Assembly (NCBI GenBank): GCA_013285705.1
Contig: JABDHA010000002.1
Location: forward strand, 842-64,841
DNA: 64,000 nucleotides
Origin: Acidobacteriota bacterium
GTDB taxonomy: Bacteria; Acidobacteriota; Terriglobia; Terriglobales; Acidobacteriaceae
Direction of reading: 5' to 3'
The stretch's first letter is position 1; every line of letters starts with the position of its first letter. The notes under the pieces are model-generated. The model made no database searches and was not told where the DNA came from. It saw only the letters and a list, made by a program, of their open reading frames with translations. The position numbers were made by a program, and so were the translations under genes. This document shows, one piece after another, positions 37,143 to 45,924 of the stretch.

Positions 37143-38135
37143 ATGCCCGTATTCGTCACCGGAGCCAGTGGATTTCTGGGTGGCCGGCTCACGGAAATGC
37201 TCGCGCTCGCAGGGGAGCAGGTAACGGTACTGGCCCGGCCTACCTCCGACCTGCGGCATCTTTCCGGGCTCGCAGGGGTTCGGGTGGTGCTTGGAGATCT
37301 CACAGAGAACGCCGCGGTCGCGGAAGCCGCGCGCGGAGCCACACACATCTTTCATTGTGCGGCAACTTCTACCGACTGGGCGCCCATGGAGGTGTTTCTC
37401 CAGAGCAATGTGACGGGGACAGAGACATTGTTGGCTGCGGCGCAGCAAGTTCCCTGCCTGGAGCGCTTCATTCATGTCAGCACGACCGATGTTTATGGAT
37501 ATCCAGCGATTCCCTGCCCCGAGACAGGAGCGCTCCTGGACGTGGGTTTGCCGTACAACCGGACAAAGATCCTGGCAGAACAGACGGTGTGGCAAAGCTC
37601 ACGGAATAGACTGCCGGTAACGGTCGTTCGACCGGCAACGATCTACGGTCCGCGCGGGAAAGCGTTTGTCAAAGATATCGCAGACCTGTTGCGGGTTCGT
37701 CAGATGGTACATATCGGGGGTGGACAGGCGAGGGGTGGCTTTCTATATGTCGATAACGCTGTGGACGCGATGATCGCGGCAGCGCGTAGTCCGCAGACTG
37801 AGGGACAGGCTTACAACCTGACAGACGGTACAGGAGTGAACTGGAAAATGTATGTAGCAGCGCTGGCCGACGGGCTGGGTTGCAAGCCGCCGTGGATCAA
37901 TCTTCCCTATCGTGCTGCGATGGCCATTGCAAGCGCAATGGAAGCTCCGTACCACTGCTTCAGGAAGCTCCCGGGGCGGCCGATGCTTACACGCCACGCA
38001 GTCTCTCTGCTGGGGCGGGATCAGGAGTTCCCCAGCGACAAGGCGCGCGTGGAATTCGGCTTTACTCCACGGGTGTCCTTCGAGGAAGGAATATCCAGGT
38101 CCCTGGCGTGGCTAAAGGGCTTGAACCCAGCTTAA
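37143..38135 (+). CDS. NAD-dependent epimerase/dehydratase (3-beta-HSD/ceramide reductase-like SDR)
   Basis: 330 aa extended SDR: VTGASGFLGGRL (NAD motif), DLTENAAVAEAARGATHIFHCAA, and active site Ser/Thr with YNRTK (Y-x-x-x-K) preceding ILAEQTV. RPATIYGPRG and a sugar- or lipid-specific C-terminal domain complete it. It starts 3 bp after the alpha-oxoamine synthase. In Caulobacter the SPT gene is accompanied by an SDR that reduces the 3-keto group of the sphingoid product. A similar role is inferred here. Confidence 0.85.
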   Translation: MPVFVTGASGFLGGRLTEMLALAGEQVTVLARPTSDLRHLSGLAGVRVVLGDLTENAAVAEAARGATHIFHCAATSTDWAPMEVFLQSNVTGTETLLAAAQQVPCLERFIHVSTTDVYGYPAIPCPETGALLDVGLPYNRTKILAEQTVWQSSRNRLPVTVVRPATIYGPRGKAFVKDIADLLRVRQMVHIGGGQARGGFLYVDNAVDAMIAAARSPQTEGQAYNLTDGTGVNWKMYVAALADGLGCKPPWINLPYRAAMAIASAMEAPYHCFRKLPGRPMLTRHAVSLLGRDQEFPSDKARVEFGFTPRVSFEEGISRSLAWLKGLNPA

Positions 38136-39343
38136 GGAAAAACCTTGAAGGCGAGCGAGGCATTCAGGCCGCCGAAGGCGAACGAGTTCGAAAGGCAAGC
38201 CTCTACCTGCGTTAATCGCGCCTGATTGGGAATAACGTCAAGGTCACAGCAAGGATCGGCGGTGAGGTAGTTTGCAGTGGGTGGCAACGCCCCATGCTTG
38301 AGGCTAAGGGTGCTGACGACGGCCTCAAGAGCACTGCTGGCGCCCAGGGCATGACCGTGCATGGATTTCGTGGAGCTGATCGCAAGCTTGTCAGCATGCG
38401 GGCCGAAGACATTACGGATGGCAGCAGTTTCGATGCGGTCGTTGGCCTCCGTCGCTGTTCCGTGGGCGTTTATATAGCCAATCTGCTCAGGCGCCAACCC
38501 GGCGTCGCTAAGAGCGAGGCGCATGGCACGACTGGGTCCGGTGGCGACAGGCTGCGTGATGTGACTTGCATCCGCGGACATGCCGAAGCCGATAATCTCA
38601 GCAAGAGGATGCGCGCCGCGGGCAAGGGCGCTATCGAGGGGTTCAAGCACGAGCATGGCGGCGCCTTCGCCCAGAATCATGCCACTGCGCTCGGCGGAAA
38701 ATGGGCGGCAGGTGTCTTTGCTGATCACTCGCATCGCCTCCCATGCCTTGAGACCGCCAATAAAAAAAGGAGCTTCGCTGCCTCCGGCAATCGCCAGCGG
38801 AGCGGCTCCGGAACGGACCATCCAGAAGGCCTGGCCAATCGCGTGGGCGGAAGAGGCGCAGGCGGTAGAAATGGTATAGGCAGGCCCTTCAATGCCGTAC
38901 TGCATACAGATATGGCTCGCACCTGCGTTCCCCATACTGAGCGGAATGGTGAGAGGATGGACCCGGTTTTTATTGTTGTGAAAGAGTTCCCAATAGCCGC
39001 TGTCTTCGACCGCCCGCCCTCCAAGGCAGGATCCGGTAATGACTGCGGTAGTTTCGCGCAGGTTCGTCGTCCACTCTATGCCCGCTTCGGTAATGGCCTG
39101 GCGAACGGCGACGACCGCGAATTGCGCAAAGCGCTCCATGAAGCCTATATCTCTGGCCTCGAAGTGCTCTTCTGGCTTGTATTCCCGTATTTCCGCAGCG
39201 TTCTTGAAGCGGACCTGCGAGGTGTCGACGCTGGTGATCTCTCGAATGGCGGAAGTGCCTGAAAGCAAAGCCTGCCAGAAGCTGGCAGTGCTGTTGCCGA
39301 GGGCGCTCACCACGCCGGTTCCGGTAATGACGACGCGGCGCAC
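38132..39343 (-). CDS. Beta-ketoacyl-ACP synthase (FabF-like)
   Basis: 403 aa from a GTG at 39343, 1 bp beyond the ACP stop (TAAcGTG), so coupled to the ACP. The frame is open upstream into the ACP gene, but VRRVVITGTGVVSALGN is the canonical N-terminus. Catalytic triad: Cys in STACASSAHAIGQAF, His in NAHGTATEANDRIE, and His in STKSMHGHALGAS. It shares its 3' end with the SDR gene (4-bp convergent overlap). Likely makes a dedicated acyl chain on the neighbouring ACP. Confidence 0.92.
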   Translation of the reverse strand: MRRVVITGTGVVSALGNSTASFWQALLSGTSAIREITSVDTSQVRFKNAAEIREYKPEEHFEARDIGFMERFAQFAVVAVRQAITEAGIEWTTNLRETTAVITGSCLGGRAVEDSGYWELFHNNKNRVHPLTIPLSMGNAGASHICMQYGIEGPAYTISTACASSAHAIGQAFWMVRSGAAPLAIAGGSEAPFFIGGLKAWEAMRVISKDTCRPFSAERSGMILGEGAAMLVLEPLDSALARGAHPLAEIIGFGMSADASHITQPVATGPSRAMRLALSDAGLAPEQIGYINAHGTATEANDRIETAAIRNVFGPHADKLAISSTKSMHGHALGASSALEAVVSTLSLKHGALPPTANYLTADPCCDLDVIPNQARLTQVEACLSNSFAFGGLNASLAFKVFP

Positions 39344-39344
39344 G

Positions 39345-39611
39345 TTATTCAGTGGGCGAAGAATCTGTCTTCGCCTGGACCAGATGGGTGACACCTTCAA
39401 TCATTTCGTGAATGTTCTGGACCTGCTTGGCTTCCTCGTCGTTGATCTCGATGTCGAACTCGCTTTCAAGGTCAAAAAGGATGTTCAAGCGATCCAGCGA
39501 ATCGATCCCGAGGGATTCAAAGCTGCTGTCGGGATGCACATTCTCTATGGGCACACGTTTCGAGGTCGCAATAACCTTCAAAACTCTATCTTCGATGGTC
39601 AGGCCGGTCAA
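39345..39611 (-). CDS. Acyl carrier protein
   Basis: 88 aa, with the phosphopantetheine attachment serine in LGIDSLDRLNILFDLESEF (G-x-D-S-L). Acidic helix II and the usual length support ACP. It is co-translated with the ketoacyl synthase and lies beside the SPT-like gene, so it is probably a specialised ACP rather than the fatty acid synthase AcpP. Confidence 0.93.
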   Translation of the reverse strand: MTGLTIEDRVLKVIATSKRVPIENVHPDSSFESLGIDSLDRLNILFDLESEFDIEINDEEAKQVQNIHEMIEGVTHLVQAKTDSSPTE

Positions 39612-39850
39612 TGTCAGGAATGGTCCTTGTACGCGATCAATACCGATCCACGTGGGTGCTTAGTCTCTCCAATTTTATCCTGATTTTCGCATCTGACTGA
39701 AATAAGACGATCCACTCCCCAAGAAATCTGACCTGCAGTCGCAAGATACAGTAAAGAGGCCGTCGGGTGTCACTCGGTAACTCTGTGTTCCAAGATGCTT
39801 CATTTAACGCCACAAATGAAAGTGACCCGCGGACGAGTACACTGTGGGCT

Positions 39851-41194
39851 ATGACTGTTCCGGCACGAACATTAGGCGCCTTGAATCTGGAGATCCGTGA
39901 ATCGCTGATTGCACGAGCGGTTCAGTTGCCTGTGCAGCAGTTCATTCACACACAGGGCGTTAGCAGCGCATTTCTTCTTGTTGCTTCGGTTGCAGCGCTC
40001 ATCTGGGCAAATTCTCCGTGGAGTGCTTCCTACTATCACATCTGGCACATCAAGTTGACCTTGTCCGGATTGCAGCTTCCCATTCACGAGTGGATCAACG
40101 ATGCCATGATGGCCCTGTTCTTTTTCCTGGTTGGCATGGAGATCAAACAGGAAATCGTCAACGGTGAGCTGTCCGACCTGCGGCGCGCCTCGCTGCCGAT
40201 TTGTGGCGGGCTCGGCGGCATGGTCGTGCCCGCTTTGATCTTTAGCGCCATCAATCGCGGCAGACCGGGTGCCCACGGATGGGGAGTGCCCATGGCGACC
40301 GACATCGCCTTTTCATTGGGGGTACTCGCGCTGGTAAAGGGGATTCCGGCAGAATTAAAGGTCTTTTTGTTATCGCTGGCTATCGCGGATGACATCGGTG
40401 CCATTACCGTCATCGCTGTTTTCTACACGGAGACGCTGTATCTTAACTACCTCTTCATTGCAGCTCTACTCCTCGCCGTTATTCTGCTTTGTCGAAAGAT
40501 CGGTTTTGGACGGCAAATTCTGTATGTCGCTCTCGGTTTCGGCTTCTGGCTGGCAATTTTGCGATCAGGCGTGCACGCCACAATTGCCGGGGTGATTCTT
40601 GGCTTCCTTGTGCCGGTCAAATCCCAGGTCTCACTTGACGACTTCGATGAACTCAGCCGGCAGACGATGGACGAGTTTCGCAAAGCCCGCGCCGCAGGCG
40701 ACACATCTCTCGCAGCCCGGCAGCTGGGCGCAATGGAGTATCTGATTGCGAATACCGAATCTCCAGCCGATCGCGTCACACGAAAGCTTCACGATTGGAT
40801 CGCCTATCTGATTCTGCCCCTCTTCGCTCTTTCGAATGCAGGCGTGACATTCTCGTCGAATATATGGCAATCCCTGATGCACAGCTCTGTTGCCTGGGGC
40901 GTGCTCCTGGGACTATTTGTCGGCAAGCCAATTGGCATCTTCGGAGTATGTTGGCTGGCAGTAAAGCTGAAAATCGCGCAGCTTCCAAAATCAGTGCGAT
41001 GGAGCCACATTGGAAGCGTGAGCATGCTCGCTGGAATCGGCTTCACCGTATCGCTGTTTATTAGCGCGCTCGCCTTTGACGACGGCGCTCAACTGGATGC
41101 AGCGAAGACAGCGGTTCTGGTCGCATCGCTTCTGGCGGGCGTATCCGGATATATGCTGTTGAAACGTGTTGCCGGAATCTCAAAACAGGCATAA
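39851..41194 (+). CDS. nhaA: Na+/H+ antiporter NhaA
   Basis: 447 aa from the ATG at 39851 (the frame is open to a GTG at 39767 but the extra residues are not family-like). NhaA motifs: FFFLVGMEIKQEIVNGEL, PMATDIAFSLGVLALV and FLLSLAIADDIGAI with the two transport aspartates in the ADD pair. FVGKPIGIFG and GIGFTVSLFIS are also present. Twelve helices are expected. It exports sodium in exchange for protons at the inner membrane. Confidence 0.93.
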   Translation: MTVPARTLGALNLEIRESLIARAVQLPVQQFIHTQGVSSAFLLVASVAALIWANSPWSASYYHIWHIKLTLSGLQLPIHEWINDAMMALFFFLVGMEIKQEIVNGELSDLRRASLPICGGLGGMVVPALIFSAINRGRPGAHGWGVPMATDIAFSLGVLALVKGIPAELKVFLLSLAIADDIGAITVIAVFYTETLYLNYLFIAALLLAVILLCRKIGFGRQILYVALGFGFWLAILRSGVHATIAGVILGFLVPVKSQVSLDDFDELSRQTMDEFRKARAAGDTSLAARQLGAMEYLIANTESPADRVTRKLHDWIAYLILPLFALSNAGVTFSSNIWQSLMHSSVAWGVLLGLFVGKPIGIFGVCWLAVKLKIAQLPKSVRWSHIGSVSMLAGIGFTVSLFISALAFDDGAQLDAAKTAVLVASLLAGVSGYMLLKRVAGISKQA

Positions 41195-41283
41195 GCAATC
41201 TCTAGTGAGTTCGCAACATATTTCACGATTCCGCTGGACAATGGTACACTAAGGCTACCGCCTAAGTCATTGATAGTAAACAT

Positions 41284-41375
41284 GGAGAGGTGGCAGAGCC
41301 CGGTTGAATGCACCTGACTCGAAATCAGGCATGGGGGTAACTCCATCGGGGGTTCGAATCCCTCCCTCTCCGCCA
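41284..41375 (+). tRNA. tRNA-Ser (CGA)
   Basis: Acceptor stem GGAGAGG (41284-41290) pairs with CCTCTCC (41365-41371), discriminator G, and an encoded CCA at 41373-41375. The anticodon stem-loop CCTGA-CTCGAAA-TCAGG places CGA, and a long variable arm (GGGGGTAACTCC type) fits class II tRNA-Ser. The T-arm GGGGGTTCGAATCCCTC is intact. Its 3' end is the attachment site of the integrated element that follows. Confidence 0.96.
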
Positions 41376-41376
41376 G
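41356..41376 (+). repeat. attL, tRNA-proximal attachment repeat
   Basis: A 21-bp sequence covering the T-arm 3' half, acceptor 3' strand, CCA and one more base of tRNA-Ser. An identical copy lies at 50311-50331. The integrase gene starts 95 bp downstream. Confidence 0.93.
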
Positions 41377-41470
41377 AATCTGGCTACCCTTTAAAGTGTT
41401 GATTCCATTACTTATTTCTGTCCTCATTTTGCCGTAGTACAGAGCAAACGGCTTTAGTACACTGAGCGGC

Positions 41471-42613
41471 ATGGAAAACCCCAGTGTCTACAAGCGGTTC
41501 ATAGAGCAAACGGTCAAACCGTCTAAGCGCCCGAAGCTGTTTTGGTACTGTCGCACTCCTGAGGGTTGGCGCTATCTCACCGATACCACTGAGAACCGTA
41601 AACACATCCAGGGCAGACATGTAATCCGGGAGAACATCTCCGTCGACGGTAAAAGCAAACGAATCTATACGCCTCTCAAAGAGAACGAGACGCCCCAGCA
41701 AGCGTTACAGAATGCGATGCTACGCGCCGTCAGCGCTGCTCGAAAGAGAGTACCCACAAAGACACATGACGGGCTTAAAAAGGCAATGAACGATTACATC
41801 GCAGACCGTGAAGCTCATGGCAAGTTAGAGGCAGCGGAACACGCGAGGCATACGCTACCGGAGTTTCGGTCTATCTGCCCTCAGGTGTCGACGGTCACCG
41901 GGGTGACTCGCCAACATCTCACCGCATTTTGTGCAGCGCTACGAAAGCGGGGGCAGAGTCCTCGAACCGTGAGCAACAAGTATGACCGCATTCGCTCATT
42001 CCTGAAGTTTGCCGGGAGCGATGTCCAGCTATCGAAAAGTGATCGCCCAAAGTTTGATAAGACGTTGCCGACAACGTACACGAAAGCGGAGACGGACGCG
42101 CTACTCGCACACGCTACCGATTACATGAAGGTCGTCATCTGCCTCGGATTGCAATTAGGTCTTCGGGATCAAGAGATGATGCACGCGGAATGGGACGATA
42201 TCGACAGAGAGCACAGAACGTTTCGAGTCAAGAGTAAGCCTGTTTATGATTTCGGAGTAAAAGATGCAGAAGAAAGGGATATCCCGATACCGGCATCCCT
42301 GTTCACAATGCTCAATAAGTGGCGTGAGAGTCGCCCTGGCACATCGCTGATACTTGGAGTGGGTGAAGAGTTCCAGAACACGAACGGGCATCTCCTGAGG
42401 ACGCTACAGCGTATGGCGAAGCGTTGCAATGTCGAGAACGCCACTCTGCACAAACTGCGCCGAACATATCTCACTCGCTTATTGCAGTCGGGAACAGACA
42501 TCCGAACCGTTCAAGCGTTCGCCGGTCACGCTGACTTGGAATCAAGTATGCGTTATCTGAGACCGGCAGGAGCCAAAGAGATGCTGTCTCACGTCGACGC
42601 TATTGATTGGTAA
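41471..42613 (+). CDS. int: Tyrosine recombinase (phage-type integrase)
   Basis: 380 aa. SAM-like N-terminal core-binding part (HARHTLPEFRSICPQVSTV, then SPRTVSNKYDRIRSFLKF). The catalytic domain has R in LQLGLRDQEMMHAEWDD, H-x-L-R in NATLHKLRRTYLTRLL, and GHADLESSMRYLRP supplying the second His and the nucleophilic Tyr. All RHRY residues are visible. It integrates the element at tRNA-Ser. Start ATG at 41471; it ends before a terminator. Confidence 0.94.
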   Translation: MENPSVYKRFIEQTVKPSKRPKLFWYCRTPEGWRYLTDTTENRKHIQGRHVIRENISVDGKSKRIYTPLKENETPQQALQNAMLRAVSAARKRVPTKTHDGLKKAMNDYIADREAHGKLEAAEHARHTLPEFRSICPQVSTVTGVTRQHLTAFCAALRKRGQSPRTVSNKYDRIRSFLKFAGSDVQLSKSDRPKFDKTLPTTYTKAETDALLAHATDYMKVVICLGLQLGLRDQEMMHAEWDDIDREHRTFRVKSKPVYDFGVKDAEERDIPIPASLFTMLNKWRESRPGTSLILGVGEEFQNTNGHLLRTLQRMAKRCNVENATLHKLRRTYLTRLLQSGTDIRTVQAFAGHADLESSMRYLRPAGAKEMLSHVDAIDW

Positions 42614-42648
42614 AAAAAAGCTGCCCTCCAGTCCGAAGACCAGAGGGC
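42612..42648 (-). terminator. Intrinsic terminator of the tape-measure transcript
   Basis: Read on the minus strand: GCCCTC / GAGGGC stem with a nested GTC/GAC pair and a UUCG-type loop (42623-42648), followed by eight T residues (42619-42612). It lies just downstream of the tape-measure exon 2 stop and converges with int. Confidence 0.85.
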
Positions 42649-42657
42649 GCAAGAGTT

Positions 42658-44065
42658 TTATCTTCTGTGACTCGGAGGAAGTCGACTGTTTTGATCTGCT
42701 TTAGCCTTTATCGCGTCCATGACAGAGCGCTGATGCGTTGCCTGTAGACCCTTAATTACCGCTGCCTTCGTCAACTCGGGGTTCGTCGAGTGGCGTGCGT
42801 CGATTGAGTAATTGTGTGTTGTTCCACCGAAACCCGATTTCGAGTTTGGAATGATCGTCCCTGCTTTTTTCGGGACGAATAATTCAGGCAATAATGTTGC
42901 GATATAACCGTGTCCGTTATATCTCTCACCGTTGCCGATGAGTTCAGGTCATCTCTTCACCCTGTTAGGGTGTCTTCCATTTCGCGAACACTGTTCGCTA
43001 CGTGCCGAAGCACTGACCGTCACACGTTCCCTTTCGGGCTTCGCTCGGTATTGTCTCCATGTGGAGAGGTTCACCGAATTAGAAAGATTATCGAATAGCA
43101 TTGCTGCTACAAGGGGCCATTGAATTAACCCTGTTCACCTACAATCGACATTTGATTTACGGGCGGTTCCCCTCCGTCCGCGAACCCTAAACCAGAAAAC
43201 AATGCAGCGCCTGCGGCCTTACCTAGCAGCCCGCTTAGACCACCAGTAAGCTTGCCAATGTGCCGCGCACAGCACCGCCTATATCGGACATACTGAAGCC
43301 ACCAAGGCCACCTTTACCGGAACCACCTAATCCGCTTAAACCGGGGATGCCACCGACAATCTTTACCGGCATCGGCTGCTTCCCAAGTCCGAACGCACCC
43401 AGTAACCCGCCCTCTGCCTTCTGTAAGCCTGCTTTCCCTATCGTTCGCAAACCATTAGCGGCAGCGTTCTTGATGTTCTTTCCAAACTGTCCGCGCTTGC
43501 TGTCGAGTAGAGCGTCGTTGAAGTCTTCAATGAATTTACCGAAGGTCTGCGTCAACACTTGAGGCATATTCACCGTAAGCATCTGTTGTAGCTGTGCGAG
43601 TGAAGTTGTCGAGCTAATGCTCTGGTTATCGCTCTGTACCTGCACCTGTCGGTTTGCCTGGACGGTAGCAATCTGCCTGCCCACGCGCTGCGATTCCGCA
43701 ACATCTCCTACACCATCGGCAGCACGTTGCTGCTGCTGAAGGTCAGAGAGGGCTTGGGTATAAACTTTTGTATTCAAAGTGGCCAAAGAGATTGCGGCAG
43801 CATGGGCCGATACCGCCCCAGTAGAGAGCTGAAACGATATCGATTGCTCTGCTAGGCTGTCCGCACCGTGCCGTTGAATGTCTGCGAGGTCGTCCTGGTA
43901 TTTAGTTAGTTCATCGGATAGCATGATTTCGCCGGATGCGGAACCATGTCCACCACCAACTAAGTAATTCCACGCTGCCACTGAATTGAGTGGAATGGAC
44001 GGTCGGTCTAGCATGTTGCGTTGTTCTGTTTTGCGTCCACTAAAGGCGCGAGTTAAAAAACTCAT
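42658..44065 (-). pseudogene. Portal/tape-measure chimera, frameshifted and split by a group I intron
   Basis: Exon 1 starts at 44065. Residues 1 to about 48 (MSFLTRAFSGRK..., AAWNYLVGGGHGSASGEIM) look like the N-terminus of an HK97-type portal. The rest resembles the C-terminal region of a tail tape-measure protein (TFGKFIEDFNDALLDSKRGQ). The frame stops at 43235, but a -1 shift near 43255 opens a frame reading IGKLTGGLSGLLGKAAGAAL...GFADGGEPPVNQMSIVGEQG up to 43128. A 239-nt intron follows. Exon 2 (42888-42658) begins PELFVPKKAGTIIPN. Joined, they give the classic tape-measure ending GFADGG...VGEQGPELFVP. The frameshift makes the full product unlikely unless it is a sequencing error. The gene starts 4 bp after the small terminase stop, so a large deletion removed TerL, capsid and tail genes. 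Confidence 0.85.
42889..43127 (-). ncRNA. Group I self-splicing intron, subgroup IA-like
   Basis: 239 nt read on the minus strand. The 5' splice site is GGGT|TAATT, as in phage T4 td, and it ends in the required G. Elements in order: P2 TAGCA-GCAA-TGCTA; P3 TCTTTC with GGAAGA; P4 TCGGT/ACCGA; P5 CTCC-ACAT-GGAG; P6 CCC-GAAA-GGG. P7 is GGTCA with TGACC, P7.1 GTGC-TTCG-GCAC and P7.2 GCGAAC-AGT-GTTCGC. P8 is CACCC-TAACA-GGGTG, P9 CTCATCG-GCAA-CGGTGAG, P9.1 GATATAAC...GTTATATC. The segments CGGTGAACCTCTCC and GTGTGACGGTCAGTGC closely follow T4 td as I recall it. No endonuclease frame is present. Excision joins GGT to CCT and restores GEQG-PELF. Confidence 0.93.
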
Positions 44066-44068
44066 CGT

Positions 44069-44728
44069 TTATGCGGTTCCTTTGTCTGGGTAGGCGAGTG
44101 CTCGCCATTGCTGCCATAGTTCGTTGGCCAATACTTCGTTGCCTTCGGCTTGCGCTTGTCGCTGCCTCTTGTAGAGGTCTTGCATTCGCTGTGTGCGGTC
44201 CTGATAGGCGATGACGTAAGCACGTCGTTCTTCTATCTCTGCCCTGAATGGTGCTTGCTCGGATTCGGTGAACCTGCTCATCATGTCGTCAAGGTCACGC
44301 TCACTCAGAGACATATCGAGACAGAACTGGATATCAGCCTGGAGTTGCTTGTCGACAACCGGTTGTAATTCTTTGGGCAGCGATTCAGGGGCCGAAGGAC
44401 GCTTCTTCTCTTTCTTGTCGATTGCTGCAAGCGTCCGCTGAAGTAACGCCAAGTCGGCGCGTGTCGCTTCTGTTTTGGGATTCCGCATCTTGGCGGTAAG
44501 CGTGGCAGCGAGTTCGACATCTAACCGGTCAGCGGCAGTGAGCCACGGTCGCGTACTCGATATTTCTGCCCATGCAGTCTTCGCACCCTGGGGAAGTCTC
44601 ACCGGTGGATCGCCAAGGGGATCGCTGGGCGCACTTTGTGCGGTCAACCGCTCCTTGTAGCGCTTCGGATTCTGTTTCAGCGTCCCTGAGAGGGACAATT
44701 CGTCTAAACTCTTGCGTTTTCGTCCCAT
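44069..44728 (-). CDS. terS: Phage small terminase subunit (P27-like)
   Basis: 219 aa. The N-terminus follows the P27/TerS pattern: MGRKRKSLDELSLSGTLKQN (basic, L-x-L-x-G-T), DPLGDPPVRLPQGAKTAWAE, and LTAADRLDVELAATLTAKMR (W...LTxxDxxxLE...). The C-terminal 90 residues are helical and charged. TerS recognises phage DNA for packaging. No TerL follows; the next gene starts at once with a portal-like N-terminus. A TerS without TerL is also typical of phage-inducible chromosomal islands. Confidence 0.78.
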   Translation of the reverse strand: MGRKRKSLDELSLSGTLKQNPKRYKERLTAQSAPSDPLGDPPVRLPQGAKTAWAEISSTRPWLTAADRLDVELAATLTAKMRNPKTEATRADLALLQRTLAAIDKKEKKRPSAPESLPKELQPVVDKQLQADIQFCLDMSLSERDLDDMMSRFTESEQAPFRAEIEERRAYVIAYQDRTQRMQDLYKRQRQAQAEGNEVLANELWQQWRALAYPDKGTA

Positions 44729-45166
44729 AGGGTCTCCAAGTTAAAGTAAACAAAGGGTATTTCACCTTATGTTACGCGTCGTAACATATTGATACCCTAT
44801 GTAGTTAGTCAACGTAACTCGTTGAAAAAACATCATTTATAAAGTTGCCAAGAAAGTTTGACTATGCCACGGTCGGCGCGGCTTGGGATTTCTGAAGATT
44901 AAAAGCACCCCTGGGGCGGGGTCTGCAATCGTTGCTCAAAGGCGAGATGTTACATGTTAGAAGTCACAGCAGACACAACGATAATCTCTCGAAAAACCGT
45001 TGTGTCCGCCAGATGAGACCGCTTGAGATCGGGTGACTTAAGTCCGACCTTGTGTCTCGCTTGCCTGAAGTCGTATGTGGAAAAGGAGAACTACCACGAC
45101 ACAACAGGCGACGATTGCAGGGGAAAGAACAGTACAAACCCTGGTCGTCCATTCCGGGAATCAGCC
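44729..45166. other. Non-coding stretch in the element
   Basis: No convincing frame in 438 bp. A perfect 9-bp inverted repeat GACACAACG / CGTTGTGTC lies at 44972-44980 and 44998-45006 (17-nt spacer), a possible operator or hairpin. The segment upstream of terS (44729-44900) is AT-rich and probably carries its promoter. Confidence 0.45.
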
Positions 45167-45499
45167 TTATCGCTGCCGGGAATCCTTTGTCAAAGTTTGA
45201 AACTTCAATGTGTAAGTGTGTCGTGCGATCTTACCGCGTGCACTTGCTTTAGATTTCTTGCCACGCGAGTACGGCATTGGTAGAACGGGGAAAATGAATC
45301 CTTTGTCTGTTAGCTCCTGGCGTGCTCGCTGAAGGAAATCAACATTGATTCCGGCATCGCGTGCGAGCTTCGTATTCGTCCAAGAGTGTGACAACATACC
45401 TTGCCGGGTATCGGGTGGCACTTTTGCGTTAACCTTGCGTATCACCTTGCGTTCAAGATGTTTTAGCAGTCTCGCTGCCTCAAGTGATAAAGGCTTCAT
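45167..45499 (-). CDS. Small basic protein, possible HTH, unknown
   Basis: 110 aa, basic. WTNTKLARDAGINVDFLQRARQELTDKGFIF has the shape of a winged-helix or replication-type HTH. It overlaps the next upstream gene by 4 bp (start 45499 against stop 45496), so they are co-transcribed. It may be a phage regulatory or replication accessory protein; no family is recognised. Confidence 0.6.
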   Translation of the reverse strand: MKPLSLEAARLLKHLERKVIRKVNAKVPPDTRQGMLSHSWTNTKLARDAGINVDFLQRARQELTDKGFIFPVLPMPYSRGKKSKASARGKIARHTYTLKFQTLTKDSRQR

Positions 45500-45894
45500 C
45501 GGATGCCTGCCGCGATACTCATCGGATGGAAGTCACGTCCGCGTTTACGACGGACAGATAGCAATACCTGAGTGAACCTGAACAGGGAATCGTCAAGCGC
45601 TGTCATAAGCACTTGGCACATGTTGTTGGGAATCGTGCCGGGAACATACCCTGTAAGCAATTCCGGGTATTCGTCTTGTAGTTCCTCAATCAATATCGCT
45701 GCGATGGCTTGTGATCGCCATAGACGGTCGTAATGGTGCTCGGCTACTTCCTGTCCATTCCTTATGCGTTCGGTATCTGCCACGAAGGTATTAAGCACTT
45801 CTGTGTAACAGGCCGCGTTTTCGTCGAACTCCAGAGTTTTTACCCACTTCAGCACATCTAAGGCGAGCAGGCGTTGACTTTCAATTGTTCTCAT
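45496..45894 (-). CDS. Small unknown protein of the element
   Basis: 132 aa, mostly helical and acidic in its first half (LDVLKWVKTLEFDENAACYT), ending in a basic tail (LSVRRKRGRDFHPM). No motif recognised. It lies in a three-gene minus-strand cassette that starts at 46140. Confidence 0.6.
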   Translation of the reverse strand: MRTIESQRLLALDVLKWVKTLEFDENAACYTEVLNTFVADTERIRNGQEVAEHHYDRLWRSQAIAAILIEELQDEYPELLTGYVPGTIPNNMCQVLMTALDDSLFRFTQVLLSVRRKRGRDFHPMSIAAGIR

Positions 45895-45924
45895 GTGTCT
45901 GCTCCTCCACAGTGCAGTTGGTAT

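Noticed and set aside
38294..39262. Plus-strand 322-aa frame opposite the ketoacyl synthase
   Set aside because: Shadow of the FabF-like gene, whose Cys-His-His triad is intact on the minus strand.
43235..43265. Programmed -1 frameshift in the tape-measure gene
   Set aside because: No slippery heptamer is present (GCGCGGCACATTGG). Programmed shifts in phage tails occur in the chaperone genes upstream of the tape measure, so mutation or sequencing error is more likely.
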